Below are positions 19,420-28,919 of a stretch of 64,000 nt of DNA, piece by piece. Source of the DNA: Nocardia uniformis NBRC 13702 (GTDB lineage Bacteria; Actinomycetota; Actinomycetes; Mycobacteriales; Mycobacteriaceae); contig NZ_BDCE01000036.1 of NCBI RefSeq assembly GCF_001613345.1, positions 1 through 64,000 of the forward strand, in the 5' to 3' direction. A program made the position numbers and the translations under genes. The notes beneath the pieces are model-generated. The model was not told the DNA's origin, searched no databases, and was given only the letters and a program-made list of their open reading frames with translations. Numbering within the stretch: the first letter of the stretch is position 1; the number at the start of each line of letters is the position of its first letter.

Positions 19420-20700
19420 GTGAAGCTGCTCGCGGATGTCACGCCGCTGAAGAACCCCGACTTTCGGCGCCTCTGGACCACCGGCGTCGTCACGGTTATC
19501 GGGGCGCAGCTGTCCGTCGTCGCGGTACCGAAGCAGCTCTACGACATTACGCACAGCTCGTCCTATGTCGGTCTGGCCGGACTGTTCGGACTGGTGCCGC
19601 TCATTGTCTTCGGCCTCTGGGGCGGTGCCCTCGCCGATGCCATGGACCGCCGCAAACTGCTGCTCATCACCAGCGCCGGTACCGGACTCACCGCACTCGG
19701 CTTCTGGGCGCAGGCCGCCGCCGGAAACACCAACCCCTGGTTGATCCTGGGCCTTTTCGCCCTACAGCAGGCGTTCTTCGCGGTGAATCAACCCACCCGC
19801 AGCGCCATCTACCCGCGCCTGCTGCCGAATGATCAACTCCCGGCGGCGAATTCGCTGAGCATGACGGTCATGCAATTCGGAGCCATTGCCGGACCGGTAT
19901 CGGCGGGCATGCTCATCCCGATCACCGGATTGGCCACCCTCTATCTCCTGGATTCCATCGCGCTGCTGGCCACGGTCTGGGCCGTCTGGAAACTGCCACC
20001 GATCCACCCCATCGGTGAATCCCGTCGGGCCGGAATCCGGGAGGTGTTGGCCGGTTTCGCCTATCTCGCCGCCCAGAAGGTACTGCTCGCCTCCTTCGCC
20101 GTCGATATCATCGCCATGGTCTTCGGCATGCCGCGCGCCCTGTTCCCGGAGATGGCACAGGACAGCTTCGGCGATACCGCCACCAGCGGAACAGCTTTGG
20201 GCCTGCTCTTCGCCGCCATGTCGGTGGGCGCGGTGCTCGGTGGCGTCTTCTCCGGCTGGCTGACCCGCATTCGCCGCCAGGGCCTGGCAGTGATCTGGCT
20301 GATCGTGCTGTGGGGTCTGGCCATGGTCGGTTTCGGCCTGGCCGTCGGCTACACCGGACACGGCCTGGGCATAACGCTGGGCCTCTGGATCGCGGTGACC
20401 TGCCTGGCCTTCGGCGGCGCGGTCGATATGTTCTCCGCCGCCCTGCGCACCACCATGCTGCAGCAGGTCGCCACCGACGAAATGCGCGGACGGTTGCAGG
20501 GCGTCTTCATCGTGGTGGTCGCGGGCGGCCCGCGCATCGGTGATGTTGCGCACGGTTTCGCGGCGGTGGCGGTGGGTACCGCGGCAGCGGCGGCGGGCGG
20601 CGGCGCGCTCGTGGTGATCGGCATGATCATCGCGGCGATCGCGTTCCCGACCTTCATTCGCTACCGAGTCGGCCGGGCGCGCGCCGAAACTCCGGCCTGA
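19420..20700 (+). CDS. MFS transporter (EntS/MFS_3-like exporter)
   Basis: 426 aa, GTG 19420. Twelve membrane helices are evident. The N-terminus FRRLWTTGVVTVIGAQLSVV and the loop motif GGALADAMDRRKLL (MFS motif A-like) resemble the MFS_3 group that includes the enterobactin exporter EntS and drug exporters of the Tap type. QPTRSAIYPRLLP and QQVATDEMRGRLQG are further family motifs. Substrate unknown; the cell's siderophore NRPS is at the right edge, 40 kb away, which makes a siderophore link only speculative. Single gene. Confidence 0.82.
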   Translation: MKLLADVTPLKNPDFRRLWTTGVVTVIGAQLSVVAVPKQLYDITHSSSYVGLAGLFGLVPLIVFGLWGGALADAMDRRKLLLITSAGTGLTALGFWAQAAAGNTNPWLILGLFALQQAFFAVNQPTRSAIYPRLLPNDQLPAANSLSMTVMQFGAIAGPVSAGMLIPITGLATLYLLDSIALLATVWAVWKLPPIHPIGESRRAGIREVLAGFAYLAAQKVLLASFAVDIIAMVFGMPRALFPEMAQDSFGDTATSGTALGLLFAAMSVGAVLGGVFSGWLTRIRRQGLAVIWLIVLWGLAMVGFGLAVGYTGHGLGITLGLWIAVTCLAFGGAVDMFSAALRTTMLQQVATDEMRGRLQGVFIVVVAGGPRIGDVAHGFAAVAVGTAAAAAGGGALVVIGMIIAAIAFPTFIRYRVGRARAETPA

Positions 20701-20817
20701 GTCGACGGCGTCCGGACCCCGTCAGCTGTCACAAGAATTTCGCATGATCTTCGAAATCGCTGCCCCATAACGTCATTGGTGCCCGATCGAACGACCGGAT
20801 CTACAAGGGGGAACACC

Positions 20818-21171
20818 ATGCGAAAACTTCTCATCGGCCTATTAACAGCGGCCCTTCTCTGCCTCTCCGTACTCCTCTCACCAGCGGCGCACGCCGATAC
20901 GAGGTGGGGCGCGATCACGGTGAACCCGGCGAAGATGACCACGAACGCCGCCTATAACCACAAAACCAAGGCGGCCGCCGTGACAGCGGCGCTCAACAAA
21001 TGCCGCGGGGGCTGCGCCGTACAGGTCACCTTCACCTCATGCGGGGCCGTCGCCTACTCCCGCAGCGCGAAGGTCTACACCGGAGGCGCCGCCGCTACTC
21101 GCACTCAGGCCGAGAAGAAAGCGCGCAAGTACTCCGATTCCCGCATTGTCGAGTCGATTTGCAATAGCTGA
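20818..21171 (+). CDS. Secreted DUF4189 protein
   Basis: 117 aa, ATG at 20818 with AAGGGGG twelve bases upstream. A typical signal peptide (MRKLLIGLLTAALLCLSVLL...AHA/DTRWG) is followed by a DUF4189 domain starting WGAITVNPAKM. Four cysteines (NKCRGGC, TSCG, ESICNS) probably form two disulfides. Members occur in many Nocardia and other bacteria, often several copies per genome; function not established. Single gene upstream of gltA, no obvious terminator between. Confidence 0.82.
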   Translation: MRKLLIGLLTAALLCLSVLLSPAAHADTRWGAITVNPAKMTTNAAYNHKTKAAAVTAALNKCRGGCAVQVTFTSCGAVAYSRSAKVYTGGAAATRTQAEKKARKYSDSRIVESICNS

Positions 21172-21367
21172 CCGGAGGCGGTGCGGTGGCGGTTCATGCC
21201 AATATCACATGACCGCGCCGCACCTCACCTCACGGCGGGGTGACTGTGAGGTAGCAAAGGGTGACCCTCATTGGTCGGGCCCACTGGACAGCGGCTAGCG
21301 TTGAGGTAAGCGCACCGTGCGCCACCGCGCCGATGCCTATGGTTACAAGCCTGAGAGGGATCCTTCC

Positions 21368-22681
<1,314 letters not shown>

Positions 22682-22694
22682 TTATCGGCTTCCC

Positions 22695-22727
22695 ACGAAA
22701 CCCGCCCCTTCCCGGGGCGGGTTTCGT
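22695..22727 (+). terminator. gltA terminator
   Basis: Perfect 14-bp stem ACGAAACCCGCCCC / GGGGCGGGTTTCGT, loop TTCCC, 13 bp after the gltA stop. Confidence 0.92.
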
Positions 22728-22767
22728 CGTTTCCGCGGCGATGGCGCACTGCCACTCCCGGCGACAA

Positions 22768-22782
22768 GTTCTTGTTAAGAAC
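22768..22782. promoter_or_regulatory. Palindromic operator candidate upstream of the Eis-like gene
   Basis: GTTCTTGTTAAGAAC is a perfect 6-3-6 palindrome in an AT-richer patch, about 200 bp upstream of the acetyltransferase start. It looks like a repressor site or overlaps a promoter; no regulator gene is adjacent. Confidence 0.35.
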
Positions 22783-22847
22783 CTCTAGAGCGCCGTCCGG
22801 CAGTCTGGTTCCTGTGCGACGGAAAGCGCCGCACAGGAGTCGGGGAA

Positions 22848-22890
22848 CGAAGTGTCACCTGCCGCGGCGGGGGCGGCAGGTGACACTTCG
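22848..22890. promoter_or_regulatory. 18-bp perfect inverted repeat in the leader of the Eis-like gene
   Basis: The arms 22848-22865 (CGAAGTGTCACCTGCCGC) and 22873-22890 are perfectly complementary around loop GGCGGGG. A weaker hairpin (22811-22818 with 22830-22837, CCTGTGCG/CGCACAGG) precedes it. No T-run follows, so it is a poor intrinsic terminator; an RNA structure or DNA-binding site is more likely. Confidence 0.5.
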
Positions 22891-22974
22891 GCTCAGAGGG
22901 CTGTGGAGCTGAGGACGCGCGACGCGCCGGAAAATCGGGTGCGTGGAGCGGGTACGCCGTGGGATCGTCCGAAT

Positions 22975-24183
22975 ATGGCATCGACGAATGGCATTACCGT
23001 GCGCCCGGCGACCAGTGCTGACTGGCCGGGGATCGTTCAGTTGCTGGAAACCTGCTTCGGCACCCGCTACGACCAGCCCGAACTCGACAATATTCCGGAC
23101 CTGTTCCCGGCCGAGCGCGCCTTCGTCGCGGTCGACGGTGACCAGATTGTCGGGCATACCGTGGACCGGACAATGACCGTCACCGTGCCCGGGGAGCGCA
23201 CCGTCGGGGCGTGCGGCGTCTCCGGTGTGGCGGTCGCGCCGACCCACCGGCGACGCGGCCTGCTGCGGGCGCTCTATACCGAACAGCACGCACGGACCGA
23301 GTCCGACGGTCTGCCGCTGACCATATTCACCGTCAGCGAGGGCACCATTTACGGCCGGTTCGGCTACGGGCCAACGATCGCGGCGAACGAGATCGAGATC
23401 GACAAACACGCAGCCATCGAATTCCGTTCCACCACACCCGATCCCGGTGGTGTCACCATCGCTCCGGTGGCCGAGGCGACCTCGCGTATCAAGGCGGTAT
23501 ACGACCGCTGGCGGCGACTGGTCCCCGGCGCGCAGGCCCGCCCCGACGCCAATTGGAATATCTGGTTCGGCGAGCCCGAGCGCTACCGCGACGGCGCGTC
23601 CACCCTGTTCGCCCTGCTCCATGCCGACGGCTACGCGCTCTACCGCCGCCAATGGCGCGAGCACGAATCCGTCGCCCTGCTGGTCGAATTGCGGGCTGTC
23701 ACCAGCGAAGCACACACCGCGCTGTGGCGGGTGCTGCTGAGCCTCGATCTGGTCAAGAAGGTCGAAGCCGATATCGCCGACGACGACCCCCTCCCCTACC
23801 TGCTGGCCGACCCCCGCACGGTCAAGGTCACCGGCCGCTACGACTCCCTGTGGGCCCGAATCATGGACGTCCCCGCCGCGCTCACCGCCCGCACCTACCA
23901 GCGCGACCTGGATATCGTTCTCGCCGTGGACGATCCCTTCCGCAATGCGGGCGGCACCTTCGCCCTCCGTATCCGCGACGGTATCGCCGAATGCGAACCC
24001 ACCACCCGCCCCGCCGACCTGGAATTGGGGATAGACGTCCTCGGCAGCCTCTACTTCGGCACCTACCGCGCCCGAAACTTCGCCGCCGCCAACCGAATCC
24101 AGGTCAAAGACCGCACCGCCCTGCGCGACTTCGACCAGGCCTTCACCTCTGACCGAGAGGCCTGCCTCGGGTGGTTCTTCTGA
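22975..24183 (+). CDS. Eis-family GNAT N-acetyltransferase
   Basis: 402 aa, exactly the length of mycobacterial Eis. Start is ATG 22975 (MASTNGITVRPATSADWPGI). The N-terminal GNAT domain has the acetyl-CoA loop VSGVAVAPTHRRRGLLRAL; a second GNAT-like domain (IWFGEPERYRDGASTLFALL) and a C-terminal SCP2-like domain (ELGIDVLGSLYFGTYRA) complete the Eis architecture. The chain ends in GWFF; in Eis the C-terminal carboxylate is the catalytic base, and a Tyr equivalent to Tyr126 is present (TIYGRFGYGP). Likely acetylates amines such as aminoglycosides or protein lysines; the actual substrate is unknown. Preceded by a leader of about 290 bp with several palindromes. Confidence 0.85.
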   Translation: MASTNGITVRPATSADWPGIVQLLETCFGTRYDQPELDNIPDLFPAERAFVAVDGDQIVGHTVDRTMTVTVPGERTVGACGVSGVAVAPTHRRRGLLRALYTEQHARTESDGLPLTIFTVSEGTIYGRFGYGPTIAANEIEIDKHAAIEFRSTTPDPGGVTIAPVAEATSRIKAVYDRWRRLVPGAQARPDANWNIWFGEPERYRDGASTLFALLHADGYALYRRQWREHESVALLVELRAVTSEAHTALWRVLLSLDLVKKVEADIADDDPLPYLLADPRTVKVTGRYDSLWARIMDVPAALTARTYQRDLDIVLAVDDPFRNAGGTFALRIRDGIAECEPTTRPADLELGIDVLGSLYFGTYRARNFAAANRIQVKDRTALRDFDQAFTSDREACLGWFF

Positions 24184-24250
24184 TCCACGGCTGGGCAAGC
24201 GCTCACCAGGAACCGCCCAGCTCGATATCGCGAGATCGCCTGGCCGCCCT

Positions 24251-24328
24251 CGTCATTCCGGCGTGTTTGTGGCCGGAATCCACACGTCCGCAGTAGTGGA
24301 TCCCGGCCAGGAGCAGGCCGGTATGACG
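24251..24328. repeat. Nested palindromic repeat, copy C
   Basis: CGTCATTCCGGCGTG...GGCCGGAATCCAC and GTGGATCCCGGCC...GGCCGGTATGACG with a short centre; lies 3' of the acetyltransferase gene and upstream of yccF. Confidence 0.85.
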
Positions 24329-24440
24329 GGATGCCTGAACCGGCGGCTGAGAGAAGGTTCGGGGCGATGCCCTGAGAGCCCCGAGAGTTCGGCCTCGCAC
24401 GGCGGTGGCGGGGGTGTCGGGTGACTGGCATGCTGAAGGG

Positions 24441-24854
24441 GTGAAACCGATCCAGTTGGTGTTGAACGTGCTGTGGCTGGTGCTGGTCGGGTTCTGGATG
24501 GCGGTCGGCTACATCATCGCCGGGCTGATCTGCTGCATCCTGATCATCACCATTCCGTGGGGTATCGCGTCGTTCCGGATCGCCACATTCGTATTGTGGC
24601 CGTTCGGGCGGGAGGCCGTGGAGAAGCCGGGCGCGGGTGTGCCGTCGCTGATCGGCAATATCATCTGGTTCATAGTCGCGGGCTGGTGGCTGGCGCTGGG
24701 GCATGTATTCACCAGTATCGCGATGGCGATCACCATTATCGGGCTGCCGTTCGCCTGGGCGAACCTCAAGCTGATCCCGGTCTCGCTGTTCCCGCTGGGA
24801 CGCGAAATCGTCTCCAGCGACCGGGCTTTCGGATCCCAGCCCGCCTATCGCTGA
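24441..24854 (+). CDS. YccF-domain membrane protein
   Basis: 137 aa from GTG 24441. Two YccF repeats, each with hydrophobic helices: LNVLWLVLVGFWMAVGYIIA with CCILIITIPWGIASFRIA, then GNIIWFIVAGWWLALGHVFT with AITIIGLPFAWANLKL. The duplicated IPWGIASFRIA / LPFAWANLKLIPV signature is typical. Inner-membrane protein of unknown function. The frame is open further upstream, but the family begins at this methionine position. Confidence 0.85.
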   Translation: MKPIQLVLNVLWLVLVGFWMAVGYIIAGLICCILIITIPWGIASFRIATFVLWPFGREAVEKPGAGVPSLIGNIIWFIVAGWWLALGHVFTSIAMAITIIGLPFAWANLKLIPVSLFPLGREIVSSDRAFGSQPAYR

Positions 24855-24885
24855 GAATGCGGGATACAGCTTCCGGGACCGCGGT

Positions 24886-25323
24886 CTACTCGGATTGATC
24901 GACGATCTGCTTCATGATCCCGACGGCCTCGTCGAGCACCTTCAACTGTTCGGGGTCGAGTCCGGCCAACTGCTCGGTCATCCACGCCTCACGGGCATGG
25001 GTCTCATCGGCGATCAGGGCCCGCCCGGCCTCGGACAGCGATACGATGATCTGCCGCCCATCGGTCGGATGCGGCTTGCGCTCGACCAGATCCATTTCGG
25101 TGAGCGATGCGATCACCCGGGTCATGGATGGCGGCTGCACCCGCTCCTTGGCGGCGAGCGCACCCGGGGTCATGGCGCCGTCACGGTTGAGTGTCGCGAG
25201 CGCGGACAGCTGGGTCAGCGAAATCTGGGCATCGGCGCGCCTACCCCGCAGATGACGCGTCAAACGCACCACCGCCAGCGAGAGATCACCAGCAAGCGCT
25301 CGGATATCGGAAGGCGTTGTCAC
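24886..25323 (-). CDS. MarR-family transcriptional regulator (Rv0880-like)
   Basis: 145 aa from GTG 25323 (MTTPSDIRALAGDLSLAVVR). A winged helix-turn-helix domain with SLTQLSALATLNRDGAMTPG, LAAKERVQPPSMTRVIASL (recognition helix) and the wing DLVERKPHPTDGRQIIVSLS. It resembles M. tuberculosis Rv0880, a dimeric repressor. Divergent from the DUF2530 gene with about 100 bp between starts, so autoregulation and control of that gene are plausible. Ligand unknown. Confidence 0.9.
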   Translation of the reverse strand: MTTPSDIRALAGDLSLAVVRLTRHLRGRRADAQISLTQLSALATLNRDGAMTPGALAAKERVQPPSMTRVIASLTEMDLVERKPHPTDGRQIIVSLSEAGRALIADETHAREAWMTEQLAGLDPEQLKVLDEAVGIMKQIVDQSE

Positions 25324-25424
25324 AGAGGCAAACGATACGGGAACGGCTGCGCCTGGGACGGCGGTTCGCCGGGTCAAACCCGGCTGACCGCCGTCCGGCC
25401 CAGTCAAGCTCTACTGTAGGAGCC

Positions 25425-25664
25425 GTGACCAACCCCGTCCCGCAGATTCCGCCGCGCTTCACCGACCCGCGGCCGGTCCTGGCGATCGGCACGCTGGCCT
25501 TCCTGATCGCCACCATCGTGGTCTACGCCAGCGGCGACCGCTGGCACGAAGCCCGCCCCATCTGCCTCATGGGCATGGCGGTAGGGGTGCTCGGCTACAC
25601 CATCTTCGCCATCCAGCGTCGAGGCGCTCGCCGCGGCGACAAGGGTGCCCAGGTCGGGCTGTAG
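25425..25664 (+). CDS. DUF2530 membrane protein (Rv0879c-like)
   Basis: 79 aa from GTG 25425 with TAGGAG upstream. Two hydrophobic helices (VLAIGTLAFLIATIVVYASG and ARPICLMGMAVGVLGYTIFA) and a basic C-terminus (IQRRGARRGDKG). The pairing with a divergent MarR gene is the same as Rv0879c/Rv0880 in mycobacteria. Function unknown. Confidence 0.8.
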   Translation: MTNPVPQIPPRFTDPRPVLAIGTLAFLIATIVVYASGDRWHEARPICLMGMAVGVLGYTIFAIQRRGARRGDKGAQVGL

Positions 25665-25740
25665 CTGAGGTAACGGGGTAACTCCGCGAAGCCCGGCTGA
25701 CACTGTAGTGGGTGGGGCGCCGCATCCCGTCGTCCCGACG

Positions 25741-25812
25741 GCGAACACACCCATCACCCCGGCAGCGAACACACCCATCACCCCGGCAGCGAACACACCC
25801 GTCACTCCACGA
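25741..25812. repeat. 24-bp direct tandem repeat, three units
   Basis: Units starting GCGAACACACCCATCACCCC occur at 25741, 25765 and 25789 (third diverged), directly before palindromic repeat copy D. Not a CRISPR: there are no spacers. Confidence 0.75.
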
Positions 25813-25825
25813 CGAACACACACCC

Positions 25826-25915
25826 CGTCATCCCGGCGTGCTTTTGGCCGGGATCCACACTGTGGCAGTCCGATCACACCCGGTGGATTCCGGCCAAAAG
25901 CATGCCGGTATGACG
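25826..25915. repeat. Nested palindromic repeat, copy D
   Basis: CGTCATCCCGGCGTGC...GGCCGGGATCCAC and GTGGATTCCGGCC...GCCGGTATGACG, between two convergent genes. Confidence 0.85.
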
Positions 25916-25961
25916 GGATGGCTGGCTCCGCTACGCCGCCACGGGTCGAATCCGCAGCGGA

Positions 25962-27998
25962 TCAGCGAACCTCGAAGTCATTGCTGTAGCCGGTGAACGG
26001 ATGCAGGCCGCCGTCTGCGCCGAGCTGGTCGGCGAAGTGCTGGAACCGATAACGGCCGGGAGGGGTGTCGCCGGGGATATCCCAGGTGAAGCGGGCAACC
26101 GAAATATCGGTTCCACGGCGGGACCAGAAGTACTTCACCGCCCATTCGCCCTCATTGGCGACCCGGGTCCAACCGCCGGACGTCTCGCGCTGCACCTCCA
26201 GGAAGGTGCCGTTGCGGCGGGTGTTGTGCTTCGGGTGGGCGGAGACGAATTCGACCGCGGCCTGCTCACCTCGGGCATAGGACGCGGCCGGTTGTAGCAG
26301 TGCCGCACCGAAATCCAGCCCGGCGGGCGTGGCATCCGGCCCGGGGGCGACGACGAAACTGGGCTGCACCGAGGAGATATCGCGGGGTGCCGGGCCGCGG
26401 GACACGGTTTGCCGATTGGCGAAAGCTGTTGCCAGGCGGTGGAATTCCTGCTGGTAGGCGGGCAGCGTATAGCGACCGAACAGCGTCGAGCCGCCCTCGT
26501 ACTGCTGCGCGTCGTATTCCTCCGGGGTAACGACGTATTGGTGGTAGGCGTTCGCATAGCCCTGCATGAGCACCTGCTCGAGCGGCACCCCCAGGGCGGC
26601 GGCCACGGTGCGGCGAATGCGCAGACCGGCGACGACGGTGAATTCCGCTCCGCCACAGGCCAGATACAGCTCCCCGATGCGAACGAGCTGAATGGGCACC
26701 ACATTCGGCACCCAGGCCGCGGGCGGCAGCAGGCCCAACGGCGCGACAATCACCTTGGGCGCCTGCGCGTCCGCGAGCCAGTCGGGCACCGGCATATTCG
26801 CCCCGCCCAGCGCGTCCACGAAGGGATTGCGCACGCCCTCCGGGATCGGCACGCCGGGCAGTCCGGGTCCGTCTTCGATGCTGCCCGCGATGAGTGAGAC
26901 ACCGGCACAGGCGGGCGCGGTGTGACGCGGCTGGCCGTTCGGAGTGAACTGTCCGTCCACCTCGATATCGGCCAGGTCGATATAGCAGAGCAGCGCGTCC
27001 ACCGGCCCGCGGACAGCGCTCGCGGCGGCGAGAGCGGCCTTCCCGGCCCGGTATTGGCGATCGCCGATGATCCGGGTGTTCTCGAACTCGTCGTCGGTGG
27101 GTCCGGAGGTGGGCCGCAGGTTCAGGTTGGGCGAGATATCGCCCGAATTGGTCTGTGGGAAGGCGGCGACGAAATCGACTGCGCCATCCAGGTATCGGAC
27201 GCCCTGATCATCGTGTTCGAAGGCGAAGGAGGCGTAACCCTTGTTGTCACCACTGATGAGCCGGTTGGTATTGCTCATCGAGGTGTTGTGGGTGGCGAAC
27301 CAGGTGATGGCGCCGACCCGACGTCCGCCCTTGCGCAGCGACAGCACGGTGACGGTCGGGTCGATGGCATTCGGGAAGTGCGCTTTATCGGCTTCGGGGT
27401 TGCGGTCGAAGGCGATTCGCGAGCGATTGACGCTGGCATCGTGCAGTTCACCGCGACCGATTTCGAGCGTGCCGGGTGCGAGGTCGGCATCCGCGGCGAC
27501 AATGGCCTCCACGATGCCGTTCACCTCGGCGTCGTACACCTGCTGCTGGAAACCGAGAATCGACAGGTTGTACGCGTAATCGTGGGCCGAACCGCCACAG
27601 GTGGCGTGCGAGTGCGTGGAGGTGAGCAGCACGTTCCGCTCGGTGTAGCGGTCGCCGAAACGCCGCGCCAACTCCTCCATGACACCACGGTGAACGGACT
27701 GGAAGATCATGCCGTTATCGGCGACCACGTAGACGATCCGTTGGGAACCACCGGCAATGAGGTACGCACGAGCCCTGGGGCGCAGGTGGATTCCGGCCGT
27801 GTCCTGTCCGAATTGCGAGTAGCCCATCATGCCGCATTCGGCCGCCGGGCCGGTGATGTCGGATATGCCGATTCCGATCAGATAGTCGCCGGAGTCGGCA
27901 TGTGCCGAGCCGCCCGGGACCGCCAGCGTCGACACGGCAGCGAGCGCGGCGGAGCCCGCCGCCGCCCCCGCCAGAACAGTCCTGCGCGACACCGCCAT
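25962..27998 (-). CDS. Neutral/alkaline ceramidase, Tat-exported
   Basis: 678 aa from ATG 27998. A twin-arginine-like signal (SRRTVLAGAAAGSAALAAVS...AHA/DSGDY) points to export. The catalytic N-terminal domain begins IGIGISDITGPAAECGMMGY and contains the zinc-site motifs TSTHSHATCGGSAHDY and ITWFATHNTSMSNTNRLISG plus the catalytic Ser region FPQTNSGDISPN. YANAYHQYVVTPEEYDAQQY and a C-terminal Ig-like domain (KYFWSRRGTDISVARFTWDI) follow, as in the amidases that hydrolyse ceramide to sphingosine and fatty acid. Related to Rv0669c. Divergent from a TetR gene with a perfect palindrome between them, which suggests inducible control. Confidence 0.93.
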   Translation of the reverse strand: MAVSRRTVLAGAAAGSAALAAVSTLAVPGGSAHADSGDYLIGIGISDITGPAAECGMMGYSQFGQDTAGIHLRPRARAYLIAGGSQRIVYVVADNGMIFQSVHRGVMEELARRFGDRYTERNVLLTSTHSHATCGGSAHDYAYNLSILGFQQQVYDAEVNGIVEAIVAADADLAPGTLEIGRGELHDASVNRSRIAFDRNPEADKAHFPNAIDPTVTVLSLRKGGRRVGAITWFATHNTSMSNTNRLISGDNKGYASFAFEHDDQGVRYLDGAVDFVAAFPQTNSGDISPNLNLRPTSGPTDDEFENTRIIGDRQYRAGKAALAAASAVRGPVDALLCYIDLADIEVDGQFTPNGQPRHTAPACAGVSLIAGSIEDGPGLPGVPIPEGVRNPFVDALGGANMPVPDWLADAQAPKVIVAPLGLLPPAAWVPNVVPIQLVRIGELYLACGGAEFTVVAGLRIRRTVAAALGVPLEQVLMQGYANAYHQYVVTPEEYDAQQYEGGSTLFGRYTLPAYQQEFHRLATAFANRQTVSRGPAPRDISSVQPSFVVAPGPDATPAGLDFGAALLQPAASYARGEQAAVEFVSAHPKHNTRRNGTFLEVQRETSGGWTRVANEGEWAVKYFWSRRGTDISVARFTWDIPGDTPPGRYRFQHFADQLGADGGLHPFTGYSNDFEVR

Positions 27999-28037
27999 TC
28001 GTGTCTCCCTTCGTACCGATACGCAGCGAACCACAGA

Positions 28038-28055
28038 ACTGGACGCCCGTCCAGT
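28038..28055. promoter_or_regulatory. TetR operator candidate between ceramidase and tetR
   Basis: ACTGGACGCCCGTCCAGT is a perfect 8-2-8 palindrome, 39 bp from the ceramidase start and 58 bp from the tetR start. Length and symmetry fit a TetR dimer site. Confidence 0.75.
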
Positions 28056-28113
28056 GCAGACATTAACTTCGTGCGAATTGACTGCACGGCCATTGAAGGC
28101 TTAACTCCCTGGA

Positions 28114-28740
28114 GTGTCCTCCCGATTGAGCGTCGAAGAACGACGGGCCCACCTTATCGAGGCAGCCATCGGCCTTGCCGAAAAAAAGGGCGTGGCAGGA
28201 GTTACCACGCGCGATGTGGCACAGGCAGCCGGTGTTTCGCTCGGTGTGGTGCATTACTGTTTCGAAAACAAGGACGCGCTGATGACCGAACTGGTCAAAG
28301 CGCTGGCGATGGAATTGCGAGATTCCGTCGATGCCAACGAAACGGTGTGGCAAGACGTCGGAAGCGGAAAAGAAGCACTTCAAAAATTGATACGTGCCGG
28401 ACTCGAGTTGATGTGGCAAGGAGTCGAAGCCACACCGGAACGTCAACTACTCACCTACGAAACCACCACCTACGCACTACGTGAAAGCGAACAAACCCCC
28501 GCAAAACTCGCAATTGCCCGGGAACAGTACGCATTCAACGACTCCACCATCGGCGATATCGTCGAACACGCCCGCGAAGCCACCGACAGCCAGTGGACGG
28601 TCCCCGTCACCGTCGTCAGCCGCTTCATGCTCGCGGCCATCGACGGCATCGTGCTGCGCTGGCTGGTCGACAACGATAGTGCCGCCGTCCGTGAGCAATT
28701 GGATGTACTCGCACAGATGGTCACGCAGTACAGCGCCTGA
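28114..28740 (+). CDS. TetR-family transcriptional regulator
   Basis: 208 aa, GTG 28114 (a TTG at 28126 is an alternative). N-terminal DNA-binding domain: RRAHLIEAAIGLAEKKGVAG, TTRDVAQAAGVSLGVVHYCF, ENKDALMTELV. The C-terminal ligand domain (from about residue 70) is helical and close to the group with TetR_C_6 (LREQLDVLAQ-like end). Expected to repress itself and the divergent ceramidase through the 18-bp palindrome, with a lipid or sphingoid inducer as a reasonable guess. Its codon use is somewhat less GC-rich than its neighbours (for example AAAAAAAGGG near the start). Confidence 0.88.
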   Translation: MSSRLSVEERRAHLIEAAIGLAEKKGVAGVTTRDVAQAAGVSLGVVHYCFENKDALMTELVKALAMELRDSVDANETVWQDVGSGKEALQKLIRAGLELMWQGVEATPERQLLTYETTTYALRESEQTPAKLAIAREQYAFNDSTIGDIVEHAREATDSQWTVPVTVVSRFMLAAIDGIVLRWLVDNDSAAVREQLDVLAQMVTQYSA

Positions 28741-28769
28741 CCGCATCCGGCCGATGCCGGTACTCCCCC

Positions 28770-28846
28770 ATCATCACGGCGTGCTCTGTGGCCGGGATCC
28801 GCTACCGCGAGGTGTGGATCCCGGCCGCAAACACGCCGGAATGACG
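28770..28846. repeat. Nested palindromic repeat, copy E
   Basis: Diverged copy (CATCATCACGGCGTGC...GGCCGGGATCC / GTGGATCCCGGCC...GCCGGAATGACG) between convergent genes. Confidence 0.8.
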
Positions 28847-28897
28847 AGGGCCGCGCGCGCCGGAATGACGAGGGCCGCGCGCGCCGGAACGGCGAAG
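28834..28897. repeat. 24-bp tandem repeat grown from the end of copy E
   Basis: Unit starting CGCCGGAATGACGAGGGCCG begins at 28834 and 28858, with a partial third at 28882. The unit includes the terminal CGGAATGACG of the palindrome, so the palindrome end itself has been amplified. Confidence 0.75.
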
Positions 28898-28919
28898 GCG
28901 GCGAGGCGATATCGCGAAT

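Noticed and set aside
19420..20700. MFS gene as the dedicated siderophore exporter
   Set aside because: Resembles EntS-type exporters, but it is 40 kb from the NRPS and no iron-regulator box was seen upstream.
25741..25836. CRISPR-like array
   Set aside because: The 24-bp units are directly adjacent without spacers and there are no cas genes.
28114..28740. tetR-ceramidase as a recently acquired island
   Set aside because: Lower GC in tetR is mild, and no integrase, attachment site or tRNA borders the pair.
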